Shown in pieces: positions 19,425 to 26,978 of a stretch of DNA of 64,000 nucleotides (the stretch's first letter is position 1; the number at the start of each line of letters is the position of its first letter). Source of the stretch: JAFALK01 sp042701975 (GTDB taxonomy: Bacteria; Pseudomonadota; Gammaproteobacteria; Burkholderiales; Burkholderiaceae_C); contig CP170561.1 of the NCBI GenBank assembly GCA_042701975.1, forward strand, positions 2,604,001-2,668,000. The letters run 5' to 3'. The notes beneath the pieces were generated by a model that worked only from the letters and a program-made list of their open reading frames with translations, was not told where the DNA came from and did no database searches. The position numbers and the translations under genes are program-made.

Positions 19425-20435
19425 ATGCGCGCGCATGGTACTTCCTCCCCCTCCTGGTCGTTGTCGTCCACCTTCGACGTCTGCCACGTCGGCGTCGTGC
19501 TGCGCGCCGTGCTCGGCGTGGAGGGCGCGCTCGCGTTGGGCCTGATGCTCGCCTTCAACGAGCCGCAGCAATGGATGATGGCCCTGGCCAGCGCCACCAT
19601 GGCCAGCCTGCCTGCCGTGCTGGCCTGGTTGCTGATCGTGTGCGGGCTGAGCCGCGCGCTGGCGCGATCGGGTCGCAGCGTGCAGGCCGTGGCCCTGGTG
19701 GTGCTGGGCGCCGCCTGCGCGGTGGCAGGCCGCGAGCTGCTGGCGATGGCCAGTGCGGAATCCCCGCCGATGTGGCATGTGTTCGGCGTGGCCATCGTCG
19801 GTGCCTGCATGGCCGGCGTGATGCTGGCCTGGCTGCGGCAACGCGCCCGGGAACAGCTGCCGGCCGACACGCAGGCGCAGTTGGCCGAGCTGCAGTCGCG
19901 CATCCGGCCGCACTTCCTCTTCAACACGCTCAACAGCGCCATGGCCCTGGTGCGTGTGGATCCGCAAAAGGCCGAAGGCCTGCTCGAAGACCTGAGCGAA
20001 CTCTTTCGCGTGGCGCTGGAAGACCAGGGCGCGGCCGTGAGTCTGGCGCAGGAGATCGACCTGGCGCGCCGCTATCTGGAAATCGAGCAGGTGCGCTTCG
20101 GCGAACGGCTGCGTCTGGATTGGCAGTTGGACGAGGAAGCCGGCGCGGCCCGCGTGCCGCCGCTGCTGCTGCAGCCGCTGGTGGAAAACGCCGTGCGCCA
20201 CGGTGTGGAGCCCAATGACGAAGGCGGCGAGGTGCAGGTGCGCACGACGCGGCGCGGCAGCGAGGTCGAGATCCTCGTCGCCAACAGCGTCGGCGCGCCG
20301 AGCCGCATCCCGGGCCACGGCCTGGCGCTGGACAATCTGCGCCGCCGTCTCCTGCTCATGCATGACGTTGCCGCGCGCTTCGAGCTTCAGCAGGAACCGG
20401 GGCGGTTTACTGTGCGCATCATGGTGCCGCTATGA
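19425..20435 (+). CDS. AlgZ/LytS-type sensor histidine kinase
   Basis: 336 residues. About four transmembrane helices fill residues 20-140, followed by a cytoplasmic His_kinase domain of the LytS/AlgZ (HPK8) type with RPHFLFNTLNS, where His163 is the expected phospho-acceptor. A compact HATPase with VPPLLLQPLVENAVRHG and a C-terminal GLALDNLRRRL segment follows. Such kinases lack a conventional DHp box and pair with LytTR regulators. ATG 19425 is used; a GTG three bases upstream is possible. The downstream regulator gene overlaps by four bases (ATGA). The stimulus is unknown. In pseudomonads the homologue FimS/AlgZ controls motility and alginate. Confidence 0.88.
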   Translation: MRAHGTSSPSWSLSSTFDVCHVGVVLRAVLGVEGALALGLMLAFNEPQQWMMALASATMASLPAVLAWLLIVCGLSRALARSGRSVQAVALVVLGAACAVAGRELLAMASAESPPMWHVFGVAIVGACMAGVMLAWLRQRAREQLPADTQAQLAELQSRIRPHFLFNTLNSAMALVRVDPQKAEGLLEDLSELFRVALEDQGAAVSLAQEIDLARRYLEIEQVRFGERLRLDWQLDEEAGAARVPPLLLQPLVENAVRHGVEPNDEGGEVQVRTTRRGSEVEILVANSVGAPSRIPGHGLALDNLRRRLLLMHDVAARFELQQEPGRFTVRIMVPL

Positions 20436-21229
20436 GTTTGAGAGTCCTCATCGTCGATGACGAGCCCCTGGCACGCCTGCGCCTGCGCGGCTTGGTCGAG
20501 GCCTGCACCGAGCCACGCGCGCAGGTCATGGCCGAGGCCGCCACCGCTGCGCAGGCGACGAGTTGGCTGCGCGAGCACGGCTGCGACCTGATCCTGCTCG
20601 ACGTGCAGATGCCCGGTGCCGACGGCCTGCAGTTTGCGCAGGCCCTGCGCGAAGGCAACGCGCCCGCGCCGGCCATCGTCTTCGTCACGGCCCACGGCGA
20701 ACATGCGCTGCGCGCCTTCGAGCTCGAGGCGGCCGACTACCTGACCAAGCCCGTGCGCCGCGAGCGTTTGCAGGAAGCCCTGGCCCGTGTGGCGCGCCGA
20801 GTGACCGAACGTGCTGCGATGTCCGGCTCGCCGGCGAACGCCGGGCAACTGGACGATGCCCAGGTCGTCGTCGTCAGCGACCGGGGCCGGCTGTTGCGCG
20901 TACCCATCGCCGAGGTGCTGTACTTCAAGGCCGAGCTCAAGTACGTGACCGTACGCACGGCCGAACAGAGCCTGGTGATGGACGCCAGTCTCTCCGATCT
21001 GGAGCAGCGGCTCGGCGAGCGATTCCTGCGCGTGCACCGCAATGCGCTGGTGGCGCGTGCGGCGGTGCGTGAGCTGCAGCGGCATGCCGTGAGCAACGAG
21101 ATGGGCGAGTTGGAAGCCGATGGCGGCGAGGTCGGATGGGCTGTGAGGATCGCCCATGTGGACGAATGGATCGCGGTGTCGCGCCGGCAGGCGGCGGCGG
21201 TGCGTGAGGCTTTGGTGGCGCACGATTGA
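20432..21229 (+). CDS. AlgR/LytTR-family response regulator
   Basis: 265 residues. The receiver domain at 1-120 has DDE at the acidic pocket, phospho-acceptor Asp57 in LILLDVQMP, Thr in FVTAH and Lys in TKPVRRERL. A linker follows, then a LytTR DNA-binding domain (about 150-250; GRLLRVPIAEVLYFKAELKYVTV, then FLRVHRNALV). LytTR domains bind direct repeats through a beta-rich fold. It overlaps the kinase by four bases, forming a cognate pair, and its stop overlaps the start of a small membrane protein gene. This architecture is that of AlgR, which regulates envelope, motility or exopolysaccharide genes; the local targets are not known. Confidence 0.9.
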   Translation: MSLRVLIVDDEPLARLRLRGLVEACTEPRAQVMAEAATAAQATSWLREHGCDLILLDVQMPGADGLQFAQALREGNAPAPAIVFVTAHGEHALRAFELEAADYLTKPVRRERLQEALARVARRVTERAAMSGSPANAGQLDDAQVVVVSDRGRLLRVPIAEVLYFKAELKYVTVRTAEQSLVMDASLSDLEQRLGERFLRVHRNALVARAAVRELQRHAVSNEMGELEADGGEVGWAVRIAHVDEWIAVSRRQAAAVREALVAHD

Positions 21230-21459
21230 TGCGTTGGGCTGCAGTTGTTGGCGGGGCGGGGCTGGTCCTGGCGATGGCGCTGTGGTGGCAGTTGCGTGGG
21301 CAGGCGCCAGCCGCCGCCGCAACGGCAGCAATTGCGGCTGCGCAGCAGCCTGGCGACAACTGCGCCGTCCTGCCGGAGATGGGTCGCTACTTTGCAAAGC
21401 TCAGCGAGGGTGGCGAACTTGCGGCAATGCGCCAGCTTCCCGACACGCCCCCGCCATGA
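21229..21459 (+). CDS. Small predicted single-span membrane protein coupled to the response regulator
   Basis: 76-residue product with one N-terminal hydrophobic helix (AAVVGGAGLVLAMALWW) followed by an Ala-rich polar tail of about 50 residues. The start ATG overlaps the regulator stop as TGATG, typical of translational coupling. No homologue is recognised. Codon composition is GC-rich like the neighbours, so it looks like a genuine small gene, but the evidence is only context and coding bias. A role as an accessory or feedback component of the two-component system is speculative. It ends 51 bp before the ABC permease. Confidence 0.5.
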   Translation: MRWAAVVGGAGLVLAMALWWQLRGQAPAAAATAAIAAAQQPGDNCAVLPEMGRYFAKLSEGGELAAMRQLPDTPPP

Positions 21460-21510
21460 CAATCCGTTAGCATCCGCGCCGGTTCCTCGTCCCTCTCCCA
21501 AGCAGCACCC

Positions 21511-23238
21511 ATGAAAGACAAGCGTTTCTTCCCCCGCCAGGTGGTGGAAGCCAGCGGCAACCGCTGGGACTGGGTGATGCTGCCCATCGTGCTGGCCTTC
21601 TTCACGCTGGTGGCCCTGGCCGCTTCGCAGATGGCCAAGCCTTTCCACCTGGGCGAAGCACTGCCGATCAGCCTCGAGCCCGAGGTGCTGCCGTATTACC
21701 TGCTGCGCACCACGCTGCGCATGTTCATCGCACTGGGCGCTTCGCTGGTCTTCGCCTGCGTGTTCGCGGCGCTGGCAGCCAAGGTGAAGGCGCTGGAGAA
21801 GGTGCTGGTGCCGCTGCTGGACATCCTGCAGTCCATCCCCATCCTGGGCTTTCAGGCCATCGCTGTGGCCCCGTTCATCGCGCTGTTCCCGGGCAACCTG
21901 TTGGGCGTGGAGTGCGCGGCCATCTTCGCAATCTTCACCTCGCAGGCCTGGAACATGGCCTTCTCGCTTTACCAGTCTTTACGGACCGTGCCGCAGGAGC
22001 TGAAGGAAGCGTCCAAGGTGTTCCAGCTCTCGGGCTGGCAGACCTTCTGGCGGCTGGAGCTGCCCTACGCCATGCCGGGCCTGCTGTGGAACATGATGAT
22101 GAGCATGTCCGGCGGCTGGTTTTTCGTCGTGGCTTCTGAAGCCATCTCGGTGGCCAACCAGGACATCAAGCTGCCGGGCATGGGCTCGTACATCGCCACT
22201 GCCATCGAGGCGCGCGACATGCACGCCATCGGCTACGCCATCCTCACGATGCTGGTGGGCATCGTGGCCTACGACCAGCTTTTCTTCCGCCCGCTGATCG
22301 CCTGGGCCGACAAGTTCCGCTTCGAGGAATCGGGTGGCGAGAACGCGCCGAGCTCATGGATGCTGACCTGGCTGCTGCGCACGCAGCTGCTGCAGCGCAT
22401 CGGCGATTGGCCCAACAGCTGGTTGGAGCGCAGCTTCCGCTGGTTCCGCCGCGAGTACGACGGCACCTCGATCCGCGCGCGCACCACGCCGATCAATCCG
22501 CTGTGGGGCCGCGCCTGGGATGCGCTGCTGATGGCGGGGCTGCTCTATGCAGCGGTGCGCCTGATCAGTTTCGTCCACGCCGAAGTGGGCTGGGGCGAGG
22601 CCGCGCACGTGGTGGGCCTGGGCTTCCTGACGCTGGCCCGCGTGCTGCTGCTGATCGTCGTGGCTTCGCTGATCTGGGTGCCTGTCGGTGTGTGGTTAGG
22701 CATGAACCCGCGTTGGTCGAACAAGGTGCAGGCGCTGGCGCAATTCCTGGCGGCCTTTCCGGCCAACCTGATGTTCCCGCTGGCCGTGATGGGCATCGTC
22801 TACTTCACGCTCAACCCGGACATCTGGCTCTCCCCGCTGATCGTGCTGGGCACGCAGTGGTATCTGCTCTTCAACGTGATCGCGGGTGCCTCTACCATCC
22901 CGCAGGAGCTGCGCTTTGCCGCGCAGAACCTGGGCCTTTCGGGCTGGCTCAAATGGCGCCGCTACATCCTGCCGGCGATCTTCCCGAGCTTCGTCACCGG
23001 CGCCATCACGGCCAGCGGCGGCTCGTGGAACGCCAGCATCGTGGCCGAGTACGTGCAGTGGGGCGACACCACGCTGCAGGCCCACGGCCTGGGCAGCTAC
23101 ATCAAGCAGATGACCGACGCGGGCGACTTCCCGCGCCTGGCGCTGGGCATCGGCGTGATGTGCATCTTCGTGATGGCCATGAACCATCTGCTGTGGCGCC
23201 GCCTTTACCGCCTGGCCGAGTCCAGAATGCATTTCTGA
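21511..23238 (+). CDS. NitT/TauT-type ABC transporter permease with two fused permease domains
   Basis: 575 residues and about twelve membrane helices. Two BPD_transp_1 domains are fused in tandem: the first (about 60-270) carries the EAA-type loop QELKEASKVFQLSGWQTFWR, and the second (about 350-570) carries QELRFAAQNLGLSGWLKWRR, both followed by the helix with LPYAMPG or LPAIFPS. The duplication means that one polypeptide supplies both permease halves. Family members import nitrate, sulfonate, taurine or bicarbonate, but this fused type is not tied to a substrate. The ATPase gene follows 16 bp downstream; no substrate-binding protein is encoded nearby. Confidence 0.85.
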   Translation: MKDKRFFPRQVVEASGNRWDWVMLPIVLAFFTLVALAASQMAKPFHLGEALPISLEPEVLPYYLLRTTLRMFIALGASLVFACVFAALAAKVKALEKVLVPLLDILQSIPILGFQAIAVAPFIALFPGNLLGVECAAIFAIFTSQAWNMAFSLYQSLRTVPQELKEASKVFQLSGWQTFWRLELPYAMPGLLWNMMMSMSGGWFFVVASEAISVANQDIKLPGMGSYIATAIEARDMHAIGYAILTMLVGIVAYDQLFFRPLIAWADKFRFEESGGENAPSSWMLTWLLRTQLLQRIGDWPNSWLERSFRWFRREYDGTSIRARTTPINPLWGRAWDALLMAGLLYAAVRLISFVHAEVGWGEAAHVVGLGFLTLARVLLLIVVASLIWVPVGVWLGMNPRWSNKVQALAQFLAAFPANLMFPLAVMGIVYFTLNPDIWLSPLIVLGTQWYLLFNVIAGASTIPQELRFAAQNLGLSGWLKWRRYILPAIFPSFVTGAITASGGSWNASIVAEYVQWGDTTLQAHGLGSYIKQMTDAGDFPRLALGIGVMCIFVMAMNHLLWRRLYRLAESRMHF

Positions 23239-23254
23239 AGGATTGGAGCGAGCG

Positions 23255-24547
23255 ATGACTGCACTCGTTGAACTCAAGAACGTCGCCAAGAGCTTCAAGG
23301 CCTCGGACGGCACGCCGCGCTCCGTGCTGGAGCACGTGGACTTCACGCTCAAGGAAGGCGAGATCGTCGCGCTGCTGGGCCAGTCGGGCTCGGGCAAGAG
23401 CACGCTGCTGCGCATCATGGCCGGCCTGATTCCGGCCGACGGCGGCGACGTGCGCTACCGCGGCCAGCCGCTGTTCGGCCCGGCCGCGGGCATCGCGATG
23501 GTGTTCCAGTCCTTCGCGCTGTTCCCTTGGCTGACTGTGCAGAAGAACGTGGAGCTGGGCCTGGAAGCGCGTGGCGTGGACGCGGCCGAGCGCGAGAAGC
23601 GAGCCGAAGCAGCCATCGACATGATTGGCCTGGCCGGCTTCGAAGGCGCGCTGCCGCGCGAGCTCTCGGGCGGCATGCGCCAGCGCGTGGGCCTGGCGCG
23701 TGCGCTGGTGACCGAACCCGCCGTGCTGCTGATGGACGAGGCTTTCTCGGCGCTGGACGTGCTGACCGGCGAGCGGCTGCGCAACGAGATCCTGGAGCTG
23801 TGGGGCAGCGGCGAGATGCCGACGCAAGCCATGCTCGTCGTCTCGCACAACATCGAAGAGGCCGTGATGATGGCCGACCGCGTGCTGATCTTCTCCAGCA
23901 ACCCGGGCCGCGTGCGCTCCGAGCTGCCGATCAATCTGCCGCGCCCACGCGATCCGGACAGCATCGAAGTCCGCAACCTCATCGATGAGGTCTACAGCCT
24001 GATGACGGCTTCGCCACACGCTGTGGCCGGCGCCACCGAGCCGGTGCGCCCGCACGTCAACGATCGCCTGCCGGAAGCCGACGTCAATTCCATGGAGTCG
24101 TTGCTGGAGCTGCTGCTGAGCGACTTCGAAGGCCACGCCGACCTGCCCAAGATCGCCGACGAGAGCGAGCTGACCGACGAGGAGCTGCTGCCGCTGTCAG
24201 ACGCGCTGCATCGCCTGGGCCTGGCCAAGCTCGAGCATGGCGACCTGGTGATCACGGGCCTGGGCCAGCGCTACGTGGAAGGCGAGCACGAGTTCCGCCG
24301 CATGATCTTCGGCCAGCAGCTGCTGGCCCATGTGCCGCTGATCGCCCACATCCGCCACAGCTTGGAGCAGGAGCAGAGCGGGCAGATCAAGGAAGAGCCG
24401 TTCATCGAACTGCTCGGCGAGAGCATGGACCGCGCGGAAGCCGAACGCGTGCTCAAGGTCGCCATCGAATGGGCTCGCCACGGCGAGGTCTTCGAGTACA
24501 ACTTCAATACCGGCCTGATCCATCTGCCGGAGCCGGACGACATCTGA
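23255..24547 (+). CDS. ABC transporter ATP-binding protein with C-terminal AAA-associated domain
   Basis: 430 residues. A NitT/TauT-type ATPase domain (1-250) has Walker A GQSGSGKST, a Q-loop MVFQSFALFP, signature LSGGMRQR, Walker B VLLMDEAFSALD and the H-loop VVSHNIEEA. About 170 extra residues follow, matching the AAA-associated C-terminal domain (ELTDEELLPLSDALHRLGLA and YVEGEHEFRRMIFGQQ segments), a helical region of unknown, possibly regulatory, role. ATG 23255 has a GGAG ribosome site 6 bp upstream. It works with the double permease just upstream. No binding protein gene is present, so either one is elsewhere or the system does not need one. Confidence 0.88.
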   Translation: MTALVELKNVAKSFKASDGTPRSVLEHVDFTLKEGEIVALLGQSGSGKSTLLRIMAGLIPADGGDVRYRGQPLFGPAAGIAMVFQSFALFPWLTVQKNVELGLEARGVDAAEREKRAEAAIDMIGLAGFEGALPRELSGGMRQRVGLARALVTEPAVLLMDEAFSALDVLTGERLRNEILELWGSGEMPTQAMLVVSHNIEEAVMMADRVLIFSSNPGRVRSELPINLPRPRDPDSIEVRNLIDEVYSLMTASPHAVAGATEPVRPHVNDRLPEADVNSMESLLELLLSDFEGHADLPKIADESELTDEELLPLSDALHRLGLAKLEHGDLVITGLGQRYVEGEHEFRRMIFGQQLLAHVPLIAHIRHSLEQEQSGQIKEEPFIELLGESMDRAEAERVLKVAIEWARHGEVFEYNFNTGLIHLPEPDDI

Positions 24548-24554
24548 GAAGGAG

Positions 24555-24571
24555 CCGGCCGGTCCGGCCGG
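24555..24571. other. Inverted repeat between convergent genes
   Basis: CCGGCCGG-T-CCGGCCGG, a nearly perfect palindrome in the 28-bp gap between the ABC ATPase stop and the GlsB stop. It could form a bidirectional hairpin, but there is no U tract in either direction, so classification as an intrinsic terminator is uncertain. Confidence 0.35.
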
Positions 24572-24575
24572 GCGC

Positions 24576-24845
24576 TCAGGACGAAGAAGAAGACTTGATC
24601 TTCGTGTAGGCGAACAGCACGATCAGCGCGCCCACCACCGACATGATGATGCCGGCCGGCTGGAAAAGCGCACCTTCCGCGGCCGCGCCGGTGATCAGGC
24701 TCGAGATGAGCCCGCCCACGAAGGAGCCGACCACGCCCAGCACGCCCGTCATCAGCCAGCTCATCTGCTGGGTGCCCGGCATGATGAGCCGCGCGATTGC
24801 GCCGATGACGATGCCGACGATGAACATCCACAGATAGTGCAGCAT
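24576..24845 (-). CDS. GlsB/YeaQ/YmgE-family stress-response membrane protein
   Basis: 89-residue protein with three hydrophobic helices: LHYLWMFIVGIVIGAIARLIMPG at the N-terminus, GVLGVVGSFVGGLISSLI in the middle and PAGIIMSVVGALIVLFAYTKI near the end, closing with a Ser tail. This is the transglycosylase-associated/GlsB/YeaQ family, small inner-membrane proteins often induced by general stress; a biochemical function has not been demonstrated. It is on the minus strand, converging with the ABC transporter genes, with a 28-bp gap that holds a perfect inverted repeat. Confidence 0.85.
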   Translation of the reverse strand: MLHYLWMFIVGIVIGAIARLIMPGTQQMSWLMTGVLGVVGSFVGGLISSLITGAAAEGALFQPAGIIMSVVGALIVLFAYTKIKSSSSS

Positions 24846-24937
24846 GAGGCCCCCAGGAGAGGAATGTTGGTGCCCGATGCTAGCCAGCGGGGATCGAGGG
24901 CCGTGCGCGGAGTTACCCTGTTGTCAAGCGTACGGGC

Positions 24938-26152
24938 TCATGCCGCCGTCACGCCGAACACCTGTCGCAGGTAGGCGAGAAAAGTCTCGTCCTCGCACAT
25001 CGTCTTGCCCGGGCTGTCGCTGAGCTTGGCCACTGGCTGCCCGTTGGCATGCGTGAGCTTCATGACGATGTGCAAGGTCTTCAGGCCCATGTCGTTGGAC
25101 AGCGAGGTGCCGATGCCGAAGCCCAGTTGCGTGCGGTCGGCGAAGTGGCGATACAGCTCCAGCGCCTTCGCGATCGTCAGGCTGTCGGAGAACACGAGAC
25201 GCTTGGTGCGCGCGTCGATGCGCAGCTTGGCGTAGTGCGCCAGCGCCTTTTCGCCCCACCACACGGGATCGCCCGAGTCGTGGCGCAGGCCGTCGAACAG
25301 CTTGGCGAAGTAGAGATCGAAGTCGGCCAGAAAGGCATCCATGCCGACGACGTCGGTCAGCGCGATGCCCAGGTCGCCGCGGTACTCCTGCACCCAGCTC
25401 TCCAGCGCGGCCTTTTGGTGGTCGCGCAGGCGCACATCCAGCGCCTGGAAGGTCTGGAGGTATTCGTGCGCCATCGTGCCGATGGGCACCAGGCCCAGCT
25501 CGCGCGCCAGCAGCACGTTGCTGGTGCCGCGGAAGAAGGGCGCGGCGTCGCGCGAGAGGCGCTCCAGCACCTCGCGGTGCCAGACACCTGAGAAGCGGCG
25601 GCGCAGGCCGAAGTCGAAGAATTCGAAGGGCGCGGCACGGTTGGGCGTGTACTGTGACTCTTTGGAGAAATCGCGCAGCTGCTGCAGCTTGGCGTCGAGC
25701 CGGCGACGGCCTTCCGCGATGGCAGCCTCGGCATCGAAGCGGCGGAAGTACAGCTCGTTGACGATGGCCAGCACGAAGATCTCGAAGCCCATCACATGGA
25801 CCTGCGGGCCGCGCGCGATGATGTCCAAGTGCGGACCGTTGGCCTTCACCGTGATGAAGGCGCGCTGGAAGCGGAAGATGCGCAGGAAGTCGATGAAGTC
25901 GCTCTTGATGAAGCGCAGCGAGGCGAGGTACGCCAGCTCGTCTTCTCGAAAGCTCAAGCTGCACAGATGGTCCAGCTCGCGCTCCAGATCGGGCAGCAGC
26001 TCGGCCAGCGGATAGCTCGCTTCGTTGCGGCAGTGGAAGGCGTACTCCGCCTGCGTCTGTGGATGGCGGTGCAGCATCGCCTGCCACATCGTGAACTTGT
26101 AGAGATCGGTCTCGAGCAGGCTTGAGATCACGGGCGGCTTGTTGTTGCTCAT
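24938..26152 (-). CDS. pncB: Nicotinate phosphoribosyltransferase PncB
   Basis: 404-residue salvage enzyme that forms nicotinate mononucleotide from nicotinate and PRPP with ATP hydrolysis. Conserved parts include SLLETDLYKFTMWQAM at the start, FFDFGLRRRFSG near 175, GTSNVLLARELGLVPIGTMAHE near 205, the segment GLRHDSGDPVWWGEKA near 290 and LVFSDSLTIAKALELY near 320. Start ATG 26152 overlaps the stop of the nicotinamidase gene (ATGA), so nicotinamide is converted to nicotinate and then to NaMN by one operon. Length matches the family. Confidence 0.95.
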   Translation of the reverse strand: MSNNKPPVISSLLETDLYKFTMWQAMLHRHPQTQAEYAFHCRNEASYPLAELLPDLERELDHLCSLSFREDELAYLASLRFIKSDFIDFLRIFRFQRAFITVKANGPHLDIIARGPQVHVMGFEIFVLAIVNELYFRRFDAEAAIAEGRRRLDAKLQQLRDFSKESQYTPNRAAPFEFFDFGLRRRFSGVWHREVLERLSRDAAPFFRGTSNVLLARELGLVPIGTMAHEYLQTFQALDVRLRDHQKAALESWVQEYRGDLGIALTDVVGMDAFLADFDLYFAKLFDGLRHDSGDPVWWGEKALAHYAKLRIDARTKRLVFSDSLTIAKALELYRHFADRTQLGFGIGTSLSNDMGLKTLHIVMKLTHANGQPVAKLSDSPGKTMCEDETFLAYLRQVFGVTAA

Positions 26153-26910
26153 TCGATTTGCGCTCCGCGTGCCTTCATGTCTTCGAGGAACGCCATAGCC
26201 TGAGTCTCGAAGCCGTCCACCGGGCTCATGCACCGGCTCAACAAGCGCAGCTTGTGCGGCGCCACCTGCGCTGCCAGGTGCTCCACTGTGGCCTTGACGC
26301 AATGGCTGCTGGCCTCGCCGGCGATGACGATCTCGTCGGCCTGCTCGAGCAGGTTGATCAGGGCGCGATTGAGCTGCGTGCCTTCGTCTTCGCTGCTCGG
26401 CACTTCGGCCTGCAGCGCGCTGTAGTGCTCGGTCCAGGGGTTCATGCCCTTGAGCACGTAGTTCACATTGCGCTGGTGGCGCAGCTGCCAGTCCTGCAAT
26501 GCCGCTGTCAGCTCGACATGAACGTTGTGCCCCCAGGTCCCGATCAGGCAGTGCGCCGGCCAGACCATCAGCGTGTAGCGGCCCTGGGCTTCCAATGCTC
26601 GCGCATATGCGATTGCACGGGGCAGGGCGTTGGCCAGGCGTGGGCGGAACTCGCCGGCCTCGATCTGCGTGGCGGTGATCGGCGTGAAGGGTGAGACGTC
26701 GCCACCATCGCCGTGCTGCCAGAAGCCCGGGTGCGCGATGTCCAGCAGCTGATGCGAATCGAGCGTGACCGTGATGGCGTCGAACGCTTCGTCTCGCACC
26801 CGCGCGGCCAGGCGACGCATGTCGGCGTCGGCCCCGGCCACGGGCAAGGCTGCGCCGGGGATGTCGCAGAAATCGTTCTGCGGATCGATGACGAGGAGGT
26901 GCTTGCTCAT
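26149..26910 (-). CDS. pncA: Nicotinamidase-like cysteine hydrolase (isochorismatase family)
   Basis: 253-residue isochorismatase-fold enzyme. The catalytic triad is visible as Asp in LVIDPQNDFC (about residue 10), Lys in YVLKGMNPW (about 150) and the nucleophilic Cys in AGEASSHCVKATVEHL (about 200); metal-binding DSHQ-type residues (TLDSHQLLDIAHPGFW) follow the first strand. In salvage it would hydrolyse nicotinamide to nicotinate. It is first in the operon with pncB and overlaps it by four bases, which strongly supports that role. It is a little longer than the E. coli enzyme (213) and carries an inserted segment around residues 155-185 (SSEDEGTQLN). Confidence 0.87.
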   Translation of the reverse strand: MSKHLLVIDPQNDFCDIPGAALPVAGADADMRRLAARVRDEAFDAITVTLDSHQLLDIAHPGFWQHGDGGDVSPFTPITATQIEAGEFRPRLANALPRAIAYARALEAQGRYTLMVWPAHCLIGTWGHNVHVELTAALQDWQLRHQRNVNYVLKGMNPWTEHYSALQAEVPSSEDEGTQLNRALINLLEQADEIVIAGEASSHCVKATVEHLAAQVAPHKLRLLSRCMSPVDGFETQAMAFLEDMKARGAQIE

Positions 26911-26978
26911 GACGGCAATGTAGCGCTGCCCCGCGCTTGCTACAGTGCGCCAGCGACAAATCCCCAAGACGGACTGCC

